Shown: in pieces, positions 48,196-57,151 of the stretch
Numbering within the stretch: position 1 is the first letter of the stretch
Layout: each line of letters begins with the position of its first letter
NCBI RefSeq assembly: GCF_001653195.1
Contig: NZ_JXBB01000012.1
Span: 181,304-245,303 of the forward strand
Length of the DNA stretch: 64,000 nt
Reading direction: 5' to 3'
Source: Hydrogenibacillus schlegelii
GTDB taxonomy: Bacteria > Bacillota > Bacilli > Thermicanales > DSM-22653
Notes under the pieces: model-generated
What the model was told of the DNA's origin: nothing
The model's input: only the letters and a program-made list of their open reading frames with translations
Databases searched by the model: none
Made by a program: the position numbers and the translations under genes

Positions 48196-49560
48196 GTGAA
48201 GCGACCCGTGGCTCTTCTTATGATGCTGTGGCTGGTCGTCGGACTGATGGGGGCGGCCTGCGGCCGTCCGACGGCGGAGGCCCCCTTGCAGGCGACGACG
48301 TCCTCCGGCGACGCTGCCACAGAGACGGCGACCGGAAACGCAACCGCTCCCGAAAACGGAAAAGTGGTCATCGAATACTGGCATGTCAACTCCGAAAACT
48401 TCGGGGGCCCGGCGGTTCGGGAGCTGGTCGAACGGTTCAATCGGGAACACGACGACATCCAGGTCGTCGAAAAGTTCCAACCGAACATGTATCTTGGACT
48501 CATGCAAAACCTTCAGACCGCTTTGGCCGCGGGTCAACCGCCGGCGGTCGCGCAGATCGGTTACAACTTCCTGCGCTACGCGGTGGAAAACTTCCCCCAT
48601 CTTTCGATTGAAGAAGCGGCGTCCCGCGATCCGGAGGGGCAGTTGTTTCTGGCTGATTTTCTGCCCAACATCCTGGATCTCGGTCGGGTCGACGGAAAGC
48701 TGGAAGGCATGCCGTATTCGATTTCGAACGCCATCCTGTACTACAACGCGGATCTGTTCCAAAAAGCGGGCCTCGATCCGGAAAAGCCGCCGACGACGTG
48801 GGCGGAAGTGCGGGAAGCGGCGCGGACCATCCGGGAAAAGACCGGCGCCTACGGGCTGTATCTTCAGGAGCCAAGCGATTTCTGGGCCCAGCAGGCGCTC
48901 ATCGAGTCCAACGGCGCCCGCATGTTGATCGAAAAAGACGGGCGACTCGTCGCGGGTTTCGACAGCCCCGAGGCGATCGAAGCGTTTCAGCTGTATCAGG
49001 ATCTCGTCCTGAAAGACAAGACGGCGCTCCACGCGACGTGGGACGAAGGGTCCGAAGCGTTCGTCCAGGGGAAAGTCGCCATGTACGTCACGACCATCGC
49101 GCGGCGGAATTACGTCGAGTCGAATGCCCAATTTACGGTCAAGGGCGCGCCGTTTCCGGCGTTTGACGGAAAGCCCCGTCGCCTCCCGGCAGGAGGGAAC
49201 AATCTCTTCATCTTCGCGCAGGATCCGAAGGAGCAGGAAGCGGCCTGGACGTTCATCAAATTCTTGCTTTCCCCGGAAGCGATCACCGTCTGGACCAAGG
49301 GAACCGGATATCTTCCGGCCCGAAAGGGCGTCGCCGACGACCCGCGCTATTTGAAAGACTTTATGGACCAAAACCCGCTGATGAAAGTCGCCGTCGCGCA
49401 GCTGCCGGACGTTGTGCCGTGGGTGAGCTTTCCGGGGGCCAACGGCCTGCAGGCGGAACAGGTGCTGCTGGATGCCCGTGACGCCGTCCTCACCGGGAAA
49501 AAGTCTCCGGAAGCGGCCTTAAAGGATGCGGCCGAAAAAGTCAATGGGCTGATTCGCTGA
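48196..49560 (+). CDS. ugpB: ABC transporter substrate-binding lipoprotein, UgpB-like
   Basis: This is a family 1 extracellular solute-binding protein, probably for sn-glycerol 3-phosphate or its diesters. It has a lipobox GAAC, then IEYWHVNSENFGGPAVREL, PPAVAQIGYNFLRYAVENFP and YNADLFQKAGLDPEKPPTTW. The C-terminus VPWVSFPGANGLQAEQ matches UgpB-type proteins. About 454 residues; GTG 48196 lies eight bases after GAGGAGG. The Ugp assignment rests on sequence resemblance and the phosphoesterase/PHO-box context; a sugar ligand is the alternative. Confidence 0.85.
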   Translation: MKRPVALLMMLWLVVGLMGAACGRPTAEAPLQATTSSGDAATETATGNATAPENGKVVIEYWHVNSENFGGPAVRELVERFNREHDDIQVVEKFQPNMYLGLMQNLQTALAAGQPPAVAQIGYNFLRYAVENFPHLSIEEAASRDPEGQLFLADFLPNILDLGRVDGKLEGMPYSISNAILYYNADLFQKAGLDPEKPPTTWAEVREAARTIREKTGAYGLYLQEPSDFWAQQALIESNGARMLIEKDGRLVAGFDSPEAIEAFQLYQDLVLKDKTALHATWDEGSEAFVQGKVAMYVTTIARRNYVESNAQFTVKGAPFPAFDGKPRRLPAGGNNLFIFAQDPKEQEAAWTFIKFLLSPEAITVWTKGTGYLPARKGVADDPRYLKDFMDQNPLMKVAVAQLPDVVPWVSFPGANGLQAEQVLLDARDAVLTGKKSPEAALKDAAEKVNGLIR

Positions 49561-49571
49561 GGGGCGAGACC

Positions 49572-50480
49572 ATGCGTGCGTTCAAGCGGTGGCGCCCACC
49601 CCGGTTGACGGGGTGGGTCCCCTTAGCCTTGGTTGCGCCGGCGGCGCTTCTTCTCGGAGCGTTCGTGTACCTCCCCGTCGGATACACGCTTTATCTCAGT
49701 TTTTTGCAGTGGAACATGATCAGCCCCGTCAAAAAATGGGTCGGCCTGGCGAACTACGCCGCGGTGCTCACCGCTCCGGAATTCTGGATCGCGTTCGGCA
49801 ACACGGTTCTTTATACGGCGCTTCTTTTCGGGATCGTCTTTGCCCTGCCGTATCTTTTGGCCTACGGGATGGCGTTCAGAGTGCCGAGAGCGGGGCAGGT
49901 GCTGAGAGGGCTTTACTTTCTGCCGAGCGTCCTTTCGCTGGCCGTCGCCTCGATCCTGTACTTCTGGCTTCTTCATCCGTTAAGCGGTCCCATCGCCCGG
50001 CTCCTTTCGCTTTTTGGACTCGACGCCCCGGCCTGGTTTTCCTCTTTCGGCTGGGTGATTGTCGCCATCGCTCTCATCACCGCCTGGAAAAGCTTCGGTT
50101 ACCATCTGATCGTCTTTTTGGCCGGGATGGCCAGCATTCCCAGAGAGCTCATCGAAGCGGCCCGCATCGACAACGTGTCGCCCTGGAAAATCTTCTGGCA
50201 CATCGTCCGACCGCTGACGTCGGCCACCGCCCTGTACGTCCTTGTGCTCACCGTGGTGATGGGAGCGCAGTACGTGTTTGTGCCGATCCAGATGCTGACC
50301 GGCGGCGGGCCCGATAAGGGGAGCACGAACCTCATTTTCCTCACCTATCAGTATGCGTTTCAGTTTTTCCAGACGGGTCGGGGCGCGGCCGCTGCCGTGA
50401 TGGTCATTTTGATCTTTGCCGCATTTCTTGTCCTGCAGAAAAAAGTGCTTGAAAAAGGAGTCTACTACGAGCATGAGTAA
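49572..50480 (+). CDS. ugpA: ABC transporter permease, UgpA-like
   Basis: This inner-membrane permease has six helices. The coupling loop EAARIDNVSPWKIFWHIVRP is the EAA motif that contacts the ATPase. It is 302 residues; ATG 49572 is 11 bases after the ugpB stop. The end MLTGGGPDKGSTNLIFLTYQ is typical of UgpA/MalF-type subunits. It overlaps ugpE by eight bases. Confidence 0.88.
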   Translation: MRAFKRWRPPRLTGWVPLALVAPAALLLGAFVYLPVGYTLYLSFLQWNMISPVKKWVGLANYAAVLTAPEFWIAFGNTVLYTALLFGIVFALPYLLAYGMAFRVPRAGQVLRGLYFLPSVLSLAVASILYFWLLHPLSGPIARLLSLFGLDAPAWFSSFGWVIVAIALITAWKSFGYHLIVFLAGMASIPRELIEAARIDNVSPWKIFWHIVRPLTSATALYVLVLTVVMGAQYVFVPIQMLTGGGPDKGSTNLIFLTYQYAFQFFQTGRGAAAAVMVILIFAAFLVLQKKVLEKGVYYEHE

Positions 50481-51372
50481 GGCGATCGGTTCGCCGAATG
50501 CGGGGATTCCGGAGAACGCGTTCATTCTGGAGCGGAAACCAAAGCGGAGATTCACGATGTTCGAGGCCGGGGCACTGGGGTTCCTCTTTTTGCTGGTGGC
50601 GGTCTGGACGGCCTTTCCGATGCTGTGGATGATCGGTGCCTCTTTGAAGACGAACGTCGCCATCAGCAACGATCCGCTCAGCCTCTGGCCCGCTCGGTCG
50701 ACGCTCGAGCATTATCGTTACGTCTGGACGCAGGTCCCCTTTGCCCGATACATCGTCAACACCTTTTGGGTCAGCCTCATCGTGACGGCCGCCAAGCTGG
50801 GCACGAGCGTCCTTGCGGCGTACGCCTTTTCGTTTTATCGCTTTCGGGGTCGAGAGGTGCTGTTTTACGCGCTTTTGCTGACCGCCTTCGTCCCGTTTAC
50901 CGCGACGATGATCCCCAATTATTTGCTCGTCGCCCGCCTGGGGCTTCTCAGCTCGGTGCTCGGGGTGGCGCTGCCGCAGCTGGCGGATGGGCTCGGCATC
51001 TTTTTGCTGCGACAGGCGTTTAGGAGCGTGCCTCTTTCGTTTTACGAGGCCGCCCGGATGGAGCGCGTCGGTCCGCTCCGCATTTTGTGGCATGTCCTTC
51101 TGCCGCTGGTGCGACCGAGCTTGGCGGCGCTTGCCATCCTTTTTTTCATCAACACGTGGAATGAGTATTTCTGGCCCTTTCTCATCTTGAAGGAAAAAAG
51201 TTCCTATACCTTGCCGATCGCGCTCCAGATGTTTACGAACTTGGAGGGCGGCACGAACTGGGGAGCGATGATGGCGGCTTCGACGCTGACGTCGCTGCTG
51301 CCGCTTCTGGCGTACGCTTTGGCGCAAAGGCAAATTATAGAAACCTTTCTGCACTCCGGTGTGAAAGGATAG
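50473..51372 (+). CDS. ugpE: ABC transporter permease, UgpE-like
   Basis: This is the partner permease. EAARMERVGPLRILWHVLLP is the EAA loop, and NTWNEYFWPFLILKEKSSYT is the conserved C-terminal segment of MalG/UgpE subunits. About 299 residues. ATG 50473 overlaps the ugpA stop, implying coupled translation; the open frame further upstream lies within ugpA. The N-terminal 25 residues are cytoplasmic and basic. Confidence 0.88.
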   Translation: MSKAIGSPNAGIPENAFILERKPKRRFTMFEAGALGFLFLLVAVWTAFPMLWMIGASLKTNVAISNDPLSLWPARSTLEHYRYVWTQVPFARYIVNTFWVSLIVTAAKLGTSVLAAYAFSFYRFRGREVLFYALLLTAFVPFTATMIPNYLLVARLGLLSSVLGVALPQLADGLGIFLLRQAFRSVPLSFYEAARMERVGPLRILWHVLLPLVRPSLAALAILFFINTWNEYFWPFLILKEKSSYTLPIALQMFTNLEGGTNWGAMMAASTLTSLLPLLAYALAQRQIIETFLHSGVKG

Positions 51373-51405
51373 GCGGGCCACGGATGGAACGGAGGGAGAC
51401 CGACC

Positions 51406-52599
51406 TTGTCCCGGACGAAGTCAGCGGGGGAAATCGATCGCCGCGGCGAAATTCGCCTCGAAAACGTGGGGAAGCGATACGGTTCGGTGACGGCCGTCGA
51501 GGGGCTGACCTTCACCGTCGAACCGGGCGAGCGGGCCGTTCTTCTCGGTCCTTCCGGCGGCGGCAAGACGACGACGCTTCGGCTCATTGCCGGCCTGGAA
51601 AGCGTGGATACCGGAACGGTGTATCTCGGCGGCCGGCCGGCCAACGACGTGGATCCCGGGTTAAGGGACATCGCCATGGTCTTTCAAAATTACGCCCTCT
51701 ATCCGCACATGACGGTCTGGGAGAACATCACGTTCGGGCTCCGCATGCAGCGGGTCCCCCGGACCGTCATCGAGACCCGCGCCCGGGAAGCGCTTCGGCT
51801 TTTGGATCTGGAAGGGCTGGAAGATCGCCTGCCGCGGGCGCTGTCCGGCGGTCAACGGCAGCGGGTGGCCCTCGCCCGGGCGATCGTCAAACGGGCGCCG
51901 ATCGTGCTGATGGACGAGCCGCTTTCCAACCTGGACGCCCGGCTGCGCGTGAAGGCCCGATCGGAAATCGTCCGTCTGCAGGAAAAACTTCGGTTCACCC
52001 TCGTCTACGTGACGCACGATCAGACCGAGGCGATGACGATCGGAACGCGCATCGCCGTTCTGGCCGGCGGCCGCCTCAAGCAGTACGGGACTCCGAAAGA
52101 CGTGTACGAGCGGCCTGCCAATCTGTTCGTGGCCGGATTTATCGGCACCCCGCCGATGAATCTCATCCATGCCCGGGTCGAGGGCGAGACCCTTCGCTTC
52201 GAGGAACGCCCGGAGGTTTCGGTGTCCCTCCCGACCGCGATCGCCTCGGCTTTGGCGGAACGAAGGGGACGTTCGGTCGTCGTCGGCATCCGGCCGGAGC
52301 GCATCCAATTTGCGCCTTTTGCCGGGACGGAAGCGGCGCTTCGGGATCGCGAACCGGATGGGCCGTGGACGGTTCGCATCCCGGTCGACCTTCGCTTTGT
52401 GGAAGACGTCGGCCGGGAACGTTACGTGTACGCGGCCTGGGGGCGGACCGAGGTGGGCGGGGTCGTCCCGGCGGGCGGCATCGAAGTGACGTCGCGCATG
52501 CTCCTCATGTTTTCCTGGCGGGACGTTCATTTTTTCGACCCGAAAAGCGGGGAAAATCTCGGCCTCTCCTGGACCGGAAATGTGCTGCAGTCCGTCTGA
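51406..52599 (+). CDS. ugpC: ABC transporter ATPase, UgpC/MalK type
   Basis: Walker A GPSGGGKTTTLRLIAGLE, the signature LSGGQRQRVALARAIV, Walker B VLMDEPLSNLDARLR and VYVTHDQTEAMTIG are followed by a MalK-type OB-fold regulatory domain from about residue 235 (GIRPERIQFAPF). It is 397 residues. The start is TTG 51406, seven bases after GGAGGGAG. It completes a full four-gene importer. Confidence 0.9.
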   Translation: MSRTKSAGEIDRRGEIRLENVGKRYGSVTAVEGLTFTVEPGERAVLLGPSGGGKTTTLRLIAGLESVDTGTVYLGGRPANDVDPGLRDIAMVFQNYALYPHMTVWENITFGLRMQRVPRTVIETRAREALRLLDLEGLEDRLPRALSGGQRQRVALARAIVKRAPIVLMDEPLSNLDARLRVKARSEIVRLQEKLRFTLVYVTHDQTEAMTIGTRIAVLAGGRLKQYGTPKDVYERPANLFVAGFIGTPPMNLIHARVEGETLRFEERPEVSVSLPTAIASALAERRGRSVVVGIRPERIQFAPFAGTEAALRDREPDGPWTVRIPVDLRFVEDVGRERYVYAAWGRTEVGGVVPAGGIEVTSRMLLMFSWRDVHFFDPKSGENLGLSWTGNVLQSV

Positions 52600-53573
52600 C
52601 CGGGGATGGGGAAAGCCTGCGGCCTTCTGTCGTTTGGCGATACGATCCGTGGCTTGATGGCATGAAGGGCCCTTGTTCGAGGCGGAAGCAAAGGTGTTCG
52701 CGCAGGCGAAGCGCCGATGGCGAACCGCGATGATCCGGATGGAGCTTTCCCTGCTGGGGACGGTCCTGTTTCTGGAAGGCGCCGGCTTCGGCGGAACGCC
52801 TGCGGTTTTCGCCGCGGCCGAAAGGGAAACCCCTTCCGGTCGGAAGGACCGATCGATCGAGCGCGATCCGCTTCCTTCGACCGCATGGGCGGGGGATGTC
52901 GTCATCGTCCGGAGGCGCGCCTGCTTTTGTCCGTGACGGTGCCGGCGATTTGCGCCAAGCCGGCTGCCGTTTTCTTCTTCGACGTCGTCCCCGGCCAAAG
53001 CGGGTGGTGAGCCCCTCAAAGGCGTCCGGTTCCCGTTCGGAAAGAGGGCCGGCGACGGAGATTCGCCCGTTCCTTGGCCAGAACGACCGCCTCGAGCAGC
53101 GGATTGGGCTTCGGCTTTCTCACCTTTCGCGCGAGGGAAAGCCAAACGGGTGGAGAAGACGCCGAACCCGCTCCTGCCTCCGACCATCCCCCGCCGCCTG
53201 TGCTCGGCCTCGAGGCGGCGATCGCCGGACTCCGGATGTTCCTGAAGGATGGCTTCGCTCTCAGCTTTGCGCGCCTCGTCTGCCAGAGCCCGCCTCTTTT
53301 CGGCCTCCTCTCGCTTTTTCCGGTCAAACCCGGTTGCCCGCGGAAATCAGGCGTCCCCAGGAGAACCGGCAGGGGAGCCCGCCGCCTGGCCACCGCCTCT
53401 TGCGCCAGACGGATGCGCTCCTGAAGCGGAAGTTGATCTCGCTCCCCTGCCCGAGGAAGTTTTTGAGGAGCGCGATTTTAACCTCACTTTTTGCCGAGGA
53501 GCTGTTCCAAATCACGGGCGCGGTTCTGTTTACCTGCTAAAAGAAGGGTGGATCAAGGGAGATTGTTCACGGA
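52600..53573. other. About 1 kb with no recognisable gene
   Basis: Six-frame reading gives only short frames without family motifs. One plus frame (52673-52936) has a hydrophobic, signal-like stretch. Minus-strand segments around 53300-53500 read like pieces of a charged helical protein (KKREEAEKRRALADEARKAE) in shifting frames. It looks like the residue of one or more decayed genes. No RNA gene or terminator was recognised. Confidence 0.5.
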
Positions 53574-53623
53574 ATCAGGTGATCACGAAATCAGGTTTAT
53601 GAGTTGTATCAGGTTTATGAGTT
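53574..53623 (+). repeat. Direct repeats upstream of the fatty-acid transporter gene
   Basis: ATCAGGTTTATGAGTT occurs perfectly at 53590-53605 and 53608-53623 (18-base period), and a shorter ATCAGGT is at 53574-53580. The cluster ends 50 bases before the start codon, inside the likely promoter region (TATAGT at 53623-53628 may be a -10). It is probably an operator. Confidence 0.65.
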
Positions 53624-53673
53624 ATAGTAAATTATTAATGAAGTAATTTTTCAATGGACATGGAGGCGGAAAT

Positions 53674-55072
53674 ATGTCGACAAACCACGAATCCCGACGC
53701 CCCGGAACGTTGGAGCGCATCGGGCTTCGGCTTGCCGACTGGTCCGAGCGCTGGTTTCCGGATGCCTTTGTATTTGCGATGCTGGCGACGCTTGTCGTCA
53801 TGGCGGTCGCGCTTTTGCTGGGGCATTCGCCGCGGGACGTCGCCGTCAGTTTTGGCGGTCATTTTTGGGATCTGGTTCCGTTTACGATGCAGATGGCATT
53901 CATCATCATTTCGGGTTTCGTCGTCGCTTCGAGCCCACCCGTTTATCGATTGATCACGCACCTTTCGCGACTTCCGAGGACGGCCAAAGGCGCGGTGGCG
54001 TTTGTCGCTTTTTTTTGCTTTGCTGACTTCGTTGATCAGTTGGGGATTCAGCCTGATCTTCAGCGGCATCTTGATCCGGGAAATCAGCCGTCGGATGAAG
54101 CGCGTCGATTATCGGGCGCTCGGAGCGGCAGGGTATCTCGGCCTCGGCAGCGTGTGGGCGCTCGGTCTTTCGTCTTCTGCGGCACTCATGATGGCGAGCC
54201 CAAACGCGATCCCGGAAGCCTTGCTGAAAATCAGCGGCGTCATTCCGCTGTCAGAGACGATTTTCACCTGGCAAAACGGCGTCATGATCCTCGTGCTTGT
54301 GGCGTTGTCGGTTGCGATCGCCTATTTGTCGGCACCGTCGGAGGACAATGCCAAAACGGCCCGTGAGCTGGGCATCGATCTAGGCCCACCGGCGAACGAC
54401 GAACCGCAGCGGTTTCGCGCCCGAACGCCGGGTGAAAAACTGGAAACCAGTCCGATTCTGAATCTGTTGATCTTCATCGCCGGCATCGTTTATATTATCG
54501 AGCAAATTGATCAAAAAGGACCGCTCGCCGCATTGGATTTGAATAATTATAATTTTACTTTTCTCGTGCTTGGTCTTTTCATGCATTGGACACCTCGAAA
54601 TTTTATCCAGGCCGTGGCTCGGGCCGTTCCGGCGACAACCGGCGTATTGCTTCAGTTTCCTTTTTACGCAGGGATTTTTGGCGTTTTAATCGGGGCAGGC
54701 GTGTCGGATCTTTTAGTCCGGTTTTTCCTTTCCGTTTCGAATCAGGGGACTTTCCCGATTTGGATGGGGATCTATACCGCAATTCTCGGCTTTTTTCTCC
54801 CTTCCGGCGGCGGAAAATGGGTGGTGGAGGCACCGTATTTTCTCGAAACGGCCAAGGAGCTGCATCTGCAGCTGGCGTGGGTCGTAAAGATTTATAACGT
54901 GACGGAAGCATTGCCCAATTTGATCAATCCGTTCTGGATGTTGCCGCTGATGGGCATTATGGGCGTGCGGGCGCGAGATCTGATCGGGTACTCCATGCTC
55001 CAGTTTTTGTTCCATGTTCCGACGGTGATGATTTTGATCTGGCTTTTGAATCGAACGTTTGTCATCGGCTGA
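53674..55072 (+). pseudogene. atoE: AtoE-type short-chain fatty acid transporter, frameshifted in a T8 tract
   Basis: This is a membrane carrier for short-chain fatty acids such as acetoacetate or butyrate. The N-terminal 110 residues (RWFPDAFVFAMLATLVVMAV, PFTMQMAFIIISGFVVASS) are in one frame. The remaining 350 (WGFSLIFSGILIREI, SAALMMASPNAIPEAL, PSGGGKWVVEAPYFLE) are in another. The switch is at eight T residues, 54009-54016; with seven the protein reads AFVAFFALLTSLISWGF without interruption and has the family length of about 465. ATG 53674 follows GGAGG. It is either a recent mutation, a phase switch or a base-call error. Confidence 0.8.
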
Positions 55073-55113
55073 ACGGACCGATTTCATTTTGCCGGGGATC
55101 GAGGTGAGCGGCG

Positions 55114-56043
55114 GTGGTTCTGCTGGCGGTGGCCGCGCTGAGCGTGATCTGGGGCCTGGCCTGGGTGGCGATGAAGGTGGCGCTCCAGGACATGGGTCCG
55201 TTTACCTTTGCGGCGTTGCGGTTTACGGCGGCGTCGGCGGCGCTGGCAGCACTGGTCGCCCCAGCGTGGATTCGGCGAAGACCGCAGTCCGACCGCCCTC
55301 TGTACCTTCGTGCCGTTGTCCGGCAGGTTTGGCCGGCGCTGGTCATATTGGGGCTCATGCAGACGACAGCCGTCTACGGGCTGGTCAACGCCGCGATGCT
55401 CAATCTTGCGGCCGGAAAAACTTCCGTCTTGTTGTACACCATGTCGCTCTGGAGTGCCCTTTTGGCCCGTTGGGCGCTGGGTGAGCCGCTCTTGCCCGTC
55501 AAAAAATGGGCCCTGTTCTTCGGCATGACGGGAATCGGGCTGATCGTCGGGCGGGATCTCCTCGCGCCGGGGAGCGCCGACGCCGTACGATCGGTGCTGA
55601 TCGCCGACGGAGAGGTGTTGCTGGCGGCGTGGTGCTGGGCGGGAGCGAACATCCTTTACCGAAAGCGGCTGACGCCCTTCCCGCGGAACTGGGTGAATGC
55701 CGTTCAGACGTGGGTCGGCACGGCGTTCCTCTGGCCGCTCGTCTGGGGAGTGGAAGGCGGTCCGAGGGCCCGCTGGTCGGTCGCGGCGGTCGGCGCGGTG
55801 GTTTTTACAGGTGTTTTTGCATCGGCACTGGCGTTTTCCCTTTGGTATTGGCTCCTCGAGCGCCTGGATATGGCGACCGCCACCTTATCGGTGCTTTCCG
55901 TCCCGGTTCTCGGTCTTTTTTTCGGGGCCCTTTTCCTCGGGGAACGACTGCCGGCGCCGTTTTTGATCGGCAGCGCGTTCATCCTGATCGGCGTCGGACT
56001 GGCTTACGCATCTCCGGCGGTTTCTCGACCCGGCTCCTCGTAA
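55114..56043 (+). CDS. EamA/DMT-superfamily transporter
   Basis: This membrane protein of ten predicted helices has two EamA repeats; the N-terminal one shows VIWGLAWVAMKVAL and FAALRFTAASAAL, the second SALAFSLWYWLLERLD and LFLGERL. It probably exports or imports a small metabolite, with no clue to which. It is 309 residues. GTG 55114 is preceded by GAGGTGAGCG. It sits between atoE and lut, possibly cotranscribed. Confidence 0.85.
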   Translation: MVLLAVAALSVIWGLAWVAMKVALQDMGPFTFAALRFTAASAALAALVAPAWIRRRPQSDRPLYLRAVVRQVWPALVILGLMQTTAVYGLVNAAMLNLAAGKTSVLLYTMSLWSALLARWALGEPLLPVKKWALFFGMTGIGLIVGRDLLAPGSADAVRSVLIADGEVLLAAWCWAGANILYRKRLTPFPRNWVNAVQTWVGTAFLWPLVWGVEGGPRARWSVAAVGAVVFTGVFASALAFSLWYWLLERLDMATATLSVLSVPVLGLFFGALFLGERLPAPFLIGSAFILIGVGLAYASPAVSRPGSS

Positions 56044-56161
56044 AGTGACCGATTCGTCGTGCCGGCGGAGGACGCCGCGGTCGAGCGGCCTTCCGGAGAT
56101 TGTGCGCGACGCGGAAAAGACGGATAATAAAAATCAAACGGAAGGGAAAGAAGGGACGGCG

Positions 56162-57151
56162 TTGCGCGCGTCGTTTTTCGTCACGTGTCTGGTGGACGCG
56201 TTTTTTCCGGAGGTGGCCGAAAGCGCCGTCCGCGTGCTCGAGCGGCACGGGGTGGCGGTCGACGTTCCGCCGGAGCAGACGTGCTGCGGCCAGCCGGCGT
56301 ACAACAGCGGCTACCGCAAGGAAGCGATGGCGGCGGCGAAGGGTGTCCTCCGCGCCTTTGCGGACAGCGAAGCGGTGGTGGTGCCGTCCGGGTCGTGCGC
56401 GGCGATGATCCGCCGGGAGTATCTGCGGCTCATGGCCGATGAGCCCGACTGGCGGGAAAAGGCGGAGGCGCTGGCGGCCAAGACGTACGAGTTTTCCGAG
56501 TACCTCGTGCACGTCGTCGGGGCCGACGCCGGGGCGGCATCGTTTCCTGCCCGGGCGGCGGTGCACCTGTCCTGCCACATGACGCGAGGTCTCGGCGTTC
56601 GCGACGAGCCGCGCCGCCTGTTGGAACGGGTGGAAGGCCTCGAGCTCGTTCCGTTTTCGGGGGCGGACGACTGCTGCGGCTTCGGCGGCACGTTTGCCGT
56701 GAAGATGCCGGCGCTTTCGGCGGCGATGGCCGACGAGAAGATCGGACGCCTCGAGGAGGCGGGGGCGGACGTCCTCATCGGCGGCGACATGGGCTGCCTC
56801 TGGCATCTGGCCGGGCGGCTGCGCCGGCTGAACAAACCGGTGCGCGTCCTCCATCTGGCGCAGGTGCTCGACGGGGCAGGAAGCGGGTCCGAGGGTGCGC
56901 CCGGAGCCGGCGAGGGAAGGGAGGGTTTGGCGGCGGACCAAGGGCAGGGGACAGGTTCGTCGGAAGACGAAGGAAGGGCGATGTCGCCGACGGACGGGGC
57001 GCCAAGGGCGACGTCTCCGGCAGAGGGCGTGCAAGCGGAGATGTCGCCTGCGGACGCTGCGGACGGGGCGCGGAGGACGTCGCCCCCGGCGAAGAGGGTC
57101 GGACGGACGGCGGATGAGCCGGAGGGGGATGCCGATGCGAACGAGCGATGA
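56162..57151 (+). CDS. lutA: Lactate utilisation protein LutA, with unusual C-terminal extension
   Basis: LutA is a CCG-domain protein of the LutABC complex that oxidises L-lactate to pyruvate. FVTCLVDAFFPEV, TCCGQPAYNSGY, SCHMTRGLG and DDCCGFGGTFAVK supply the two cysteine-rich cluster sites. TTG 56162 is six bases after AAGGG and gives the family N-terminus; the open frame upstream does not match. The normal protein is about 240 residues. Here about 90 residues are added, with loosely repeated SPTDG/SPAEG/SPADA motifs and many acidic residues. It overlaps lutB by 17 bases. Confidence 0.9.
   Translation: MRASFFVTCLVDAFFPEVAESAVRVLERHGVAVDVPPEQTCCGQPAYNSGYRKEAMAAAKGVLRAFADSEAVVVPSGSCAAMIRREYLRLMADEPDWREKAEALAAKTYEFSEYLVHVVGADAGAASFPARAAVHLSCHMTRGLGVRDEPRRLLERVEGLELVPFSGADDCCGFGGTFAVKMPALSAAMADEKIGRLEEAGADVLIGGDMGCLWHLAGRLRRLNKPVRVLHLAQVLDGAGSGSEGAPGAGEGREGLAADQGQGTGSSEDEGRAMSPTDGAPRATSPAEGVQAEMSPADAADGARRTSPPAKRVGRTADEPEGDADANER

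Noticed and set aside
52673..52936. Small plus-strand frame with a signal-like stretch, possibly the start of a glycerophosphodiesterase
   Set aside because: The expected HRG motif and catalytic residues are not readable in any frame; the likeness rested on context only.
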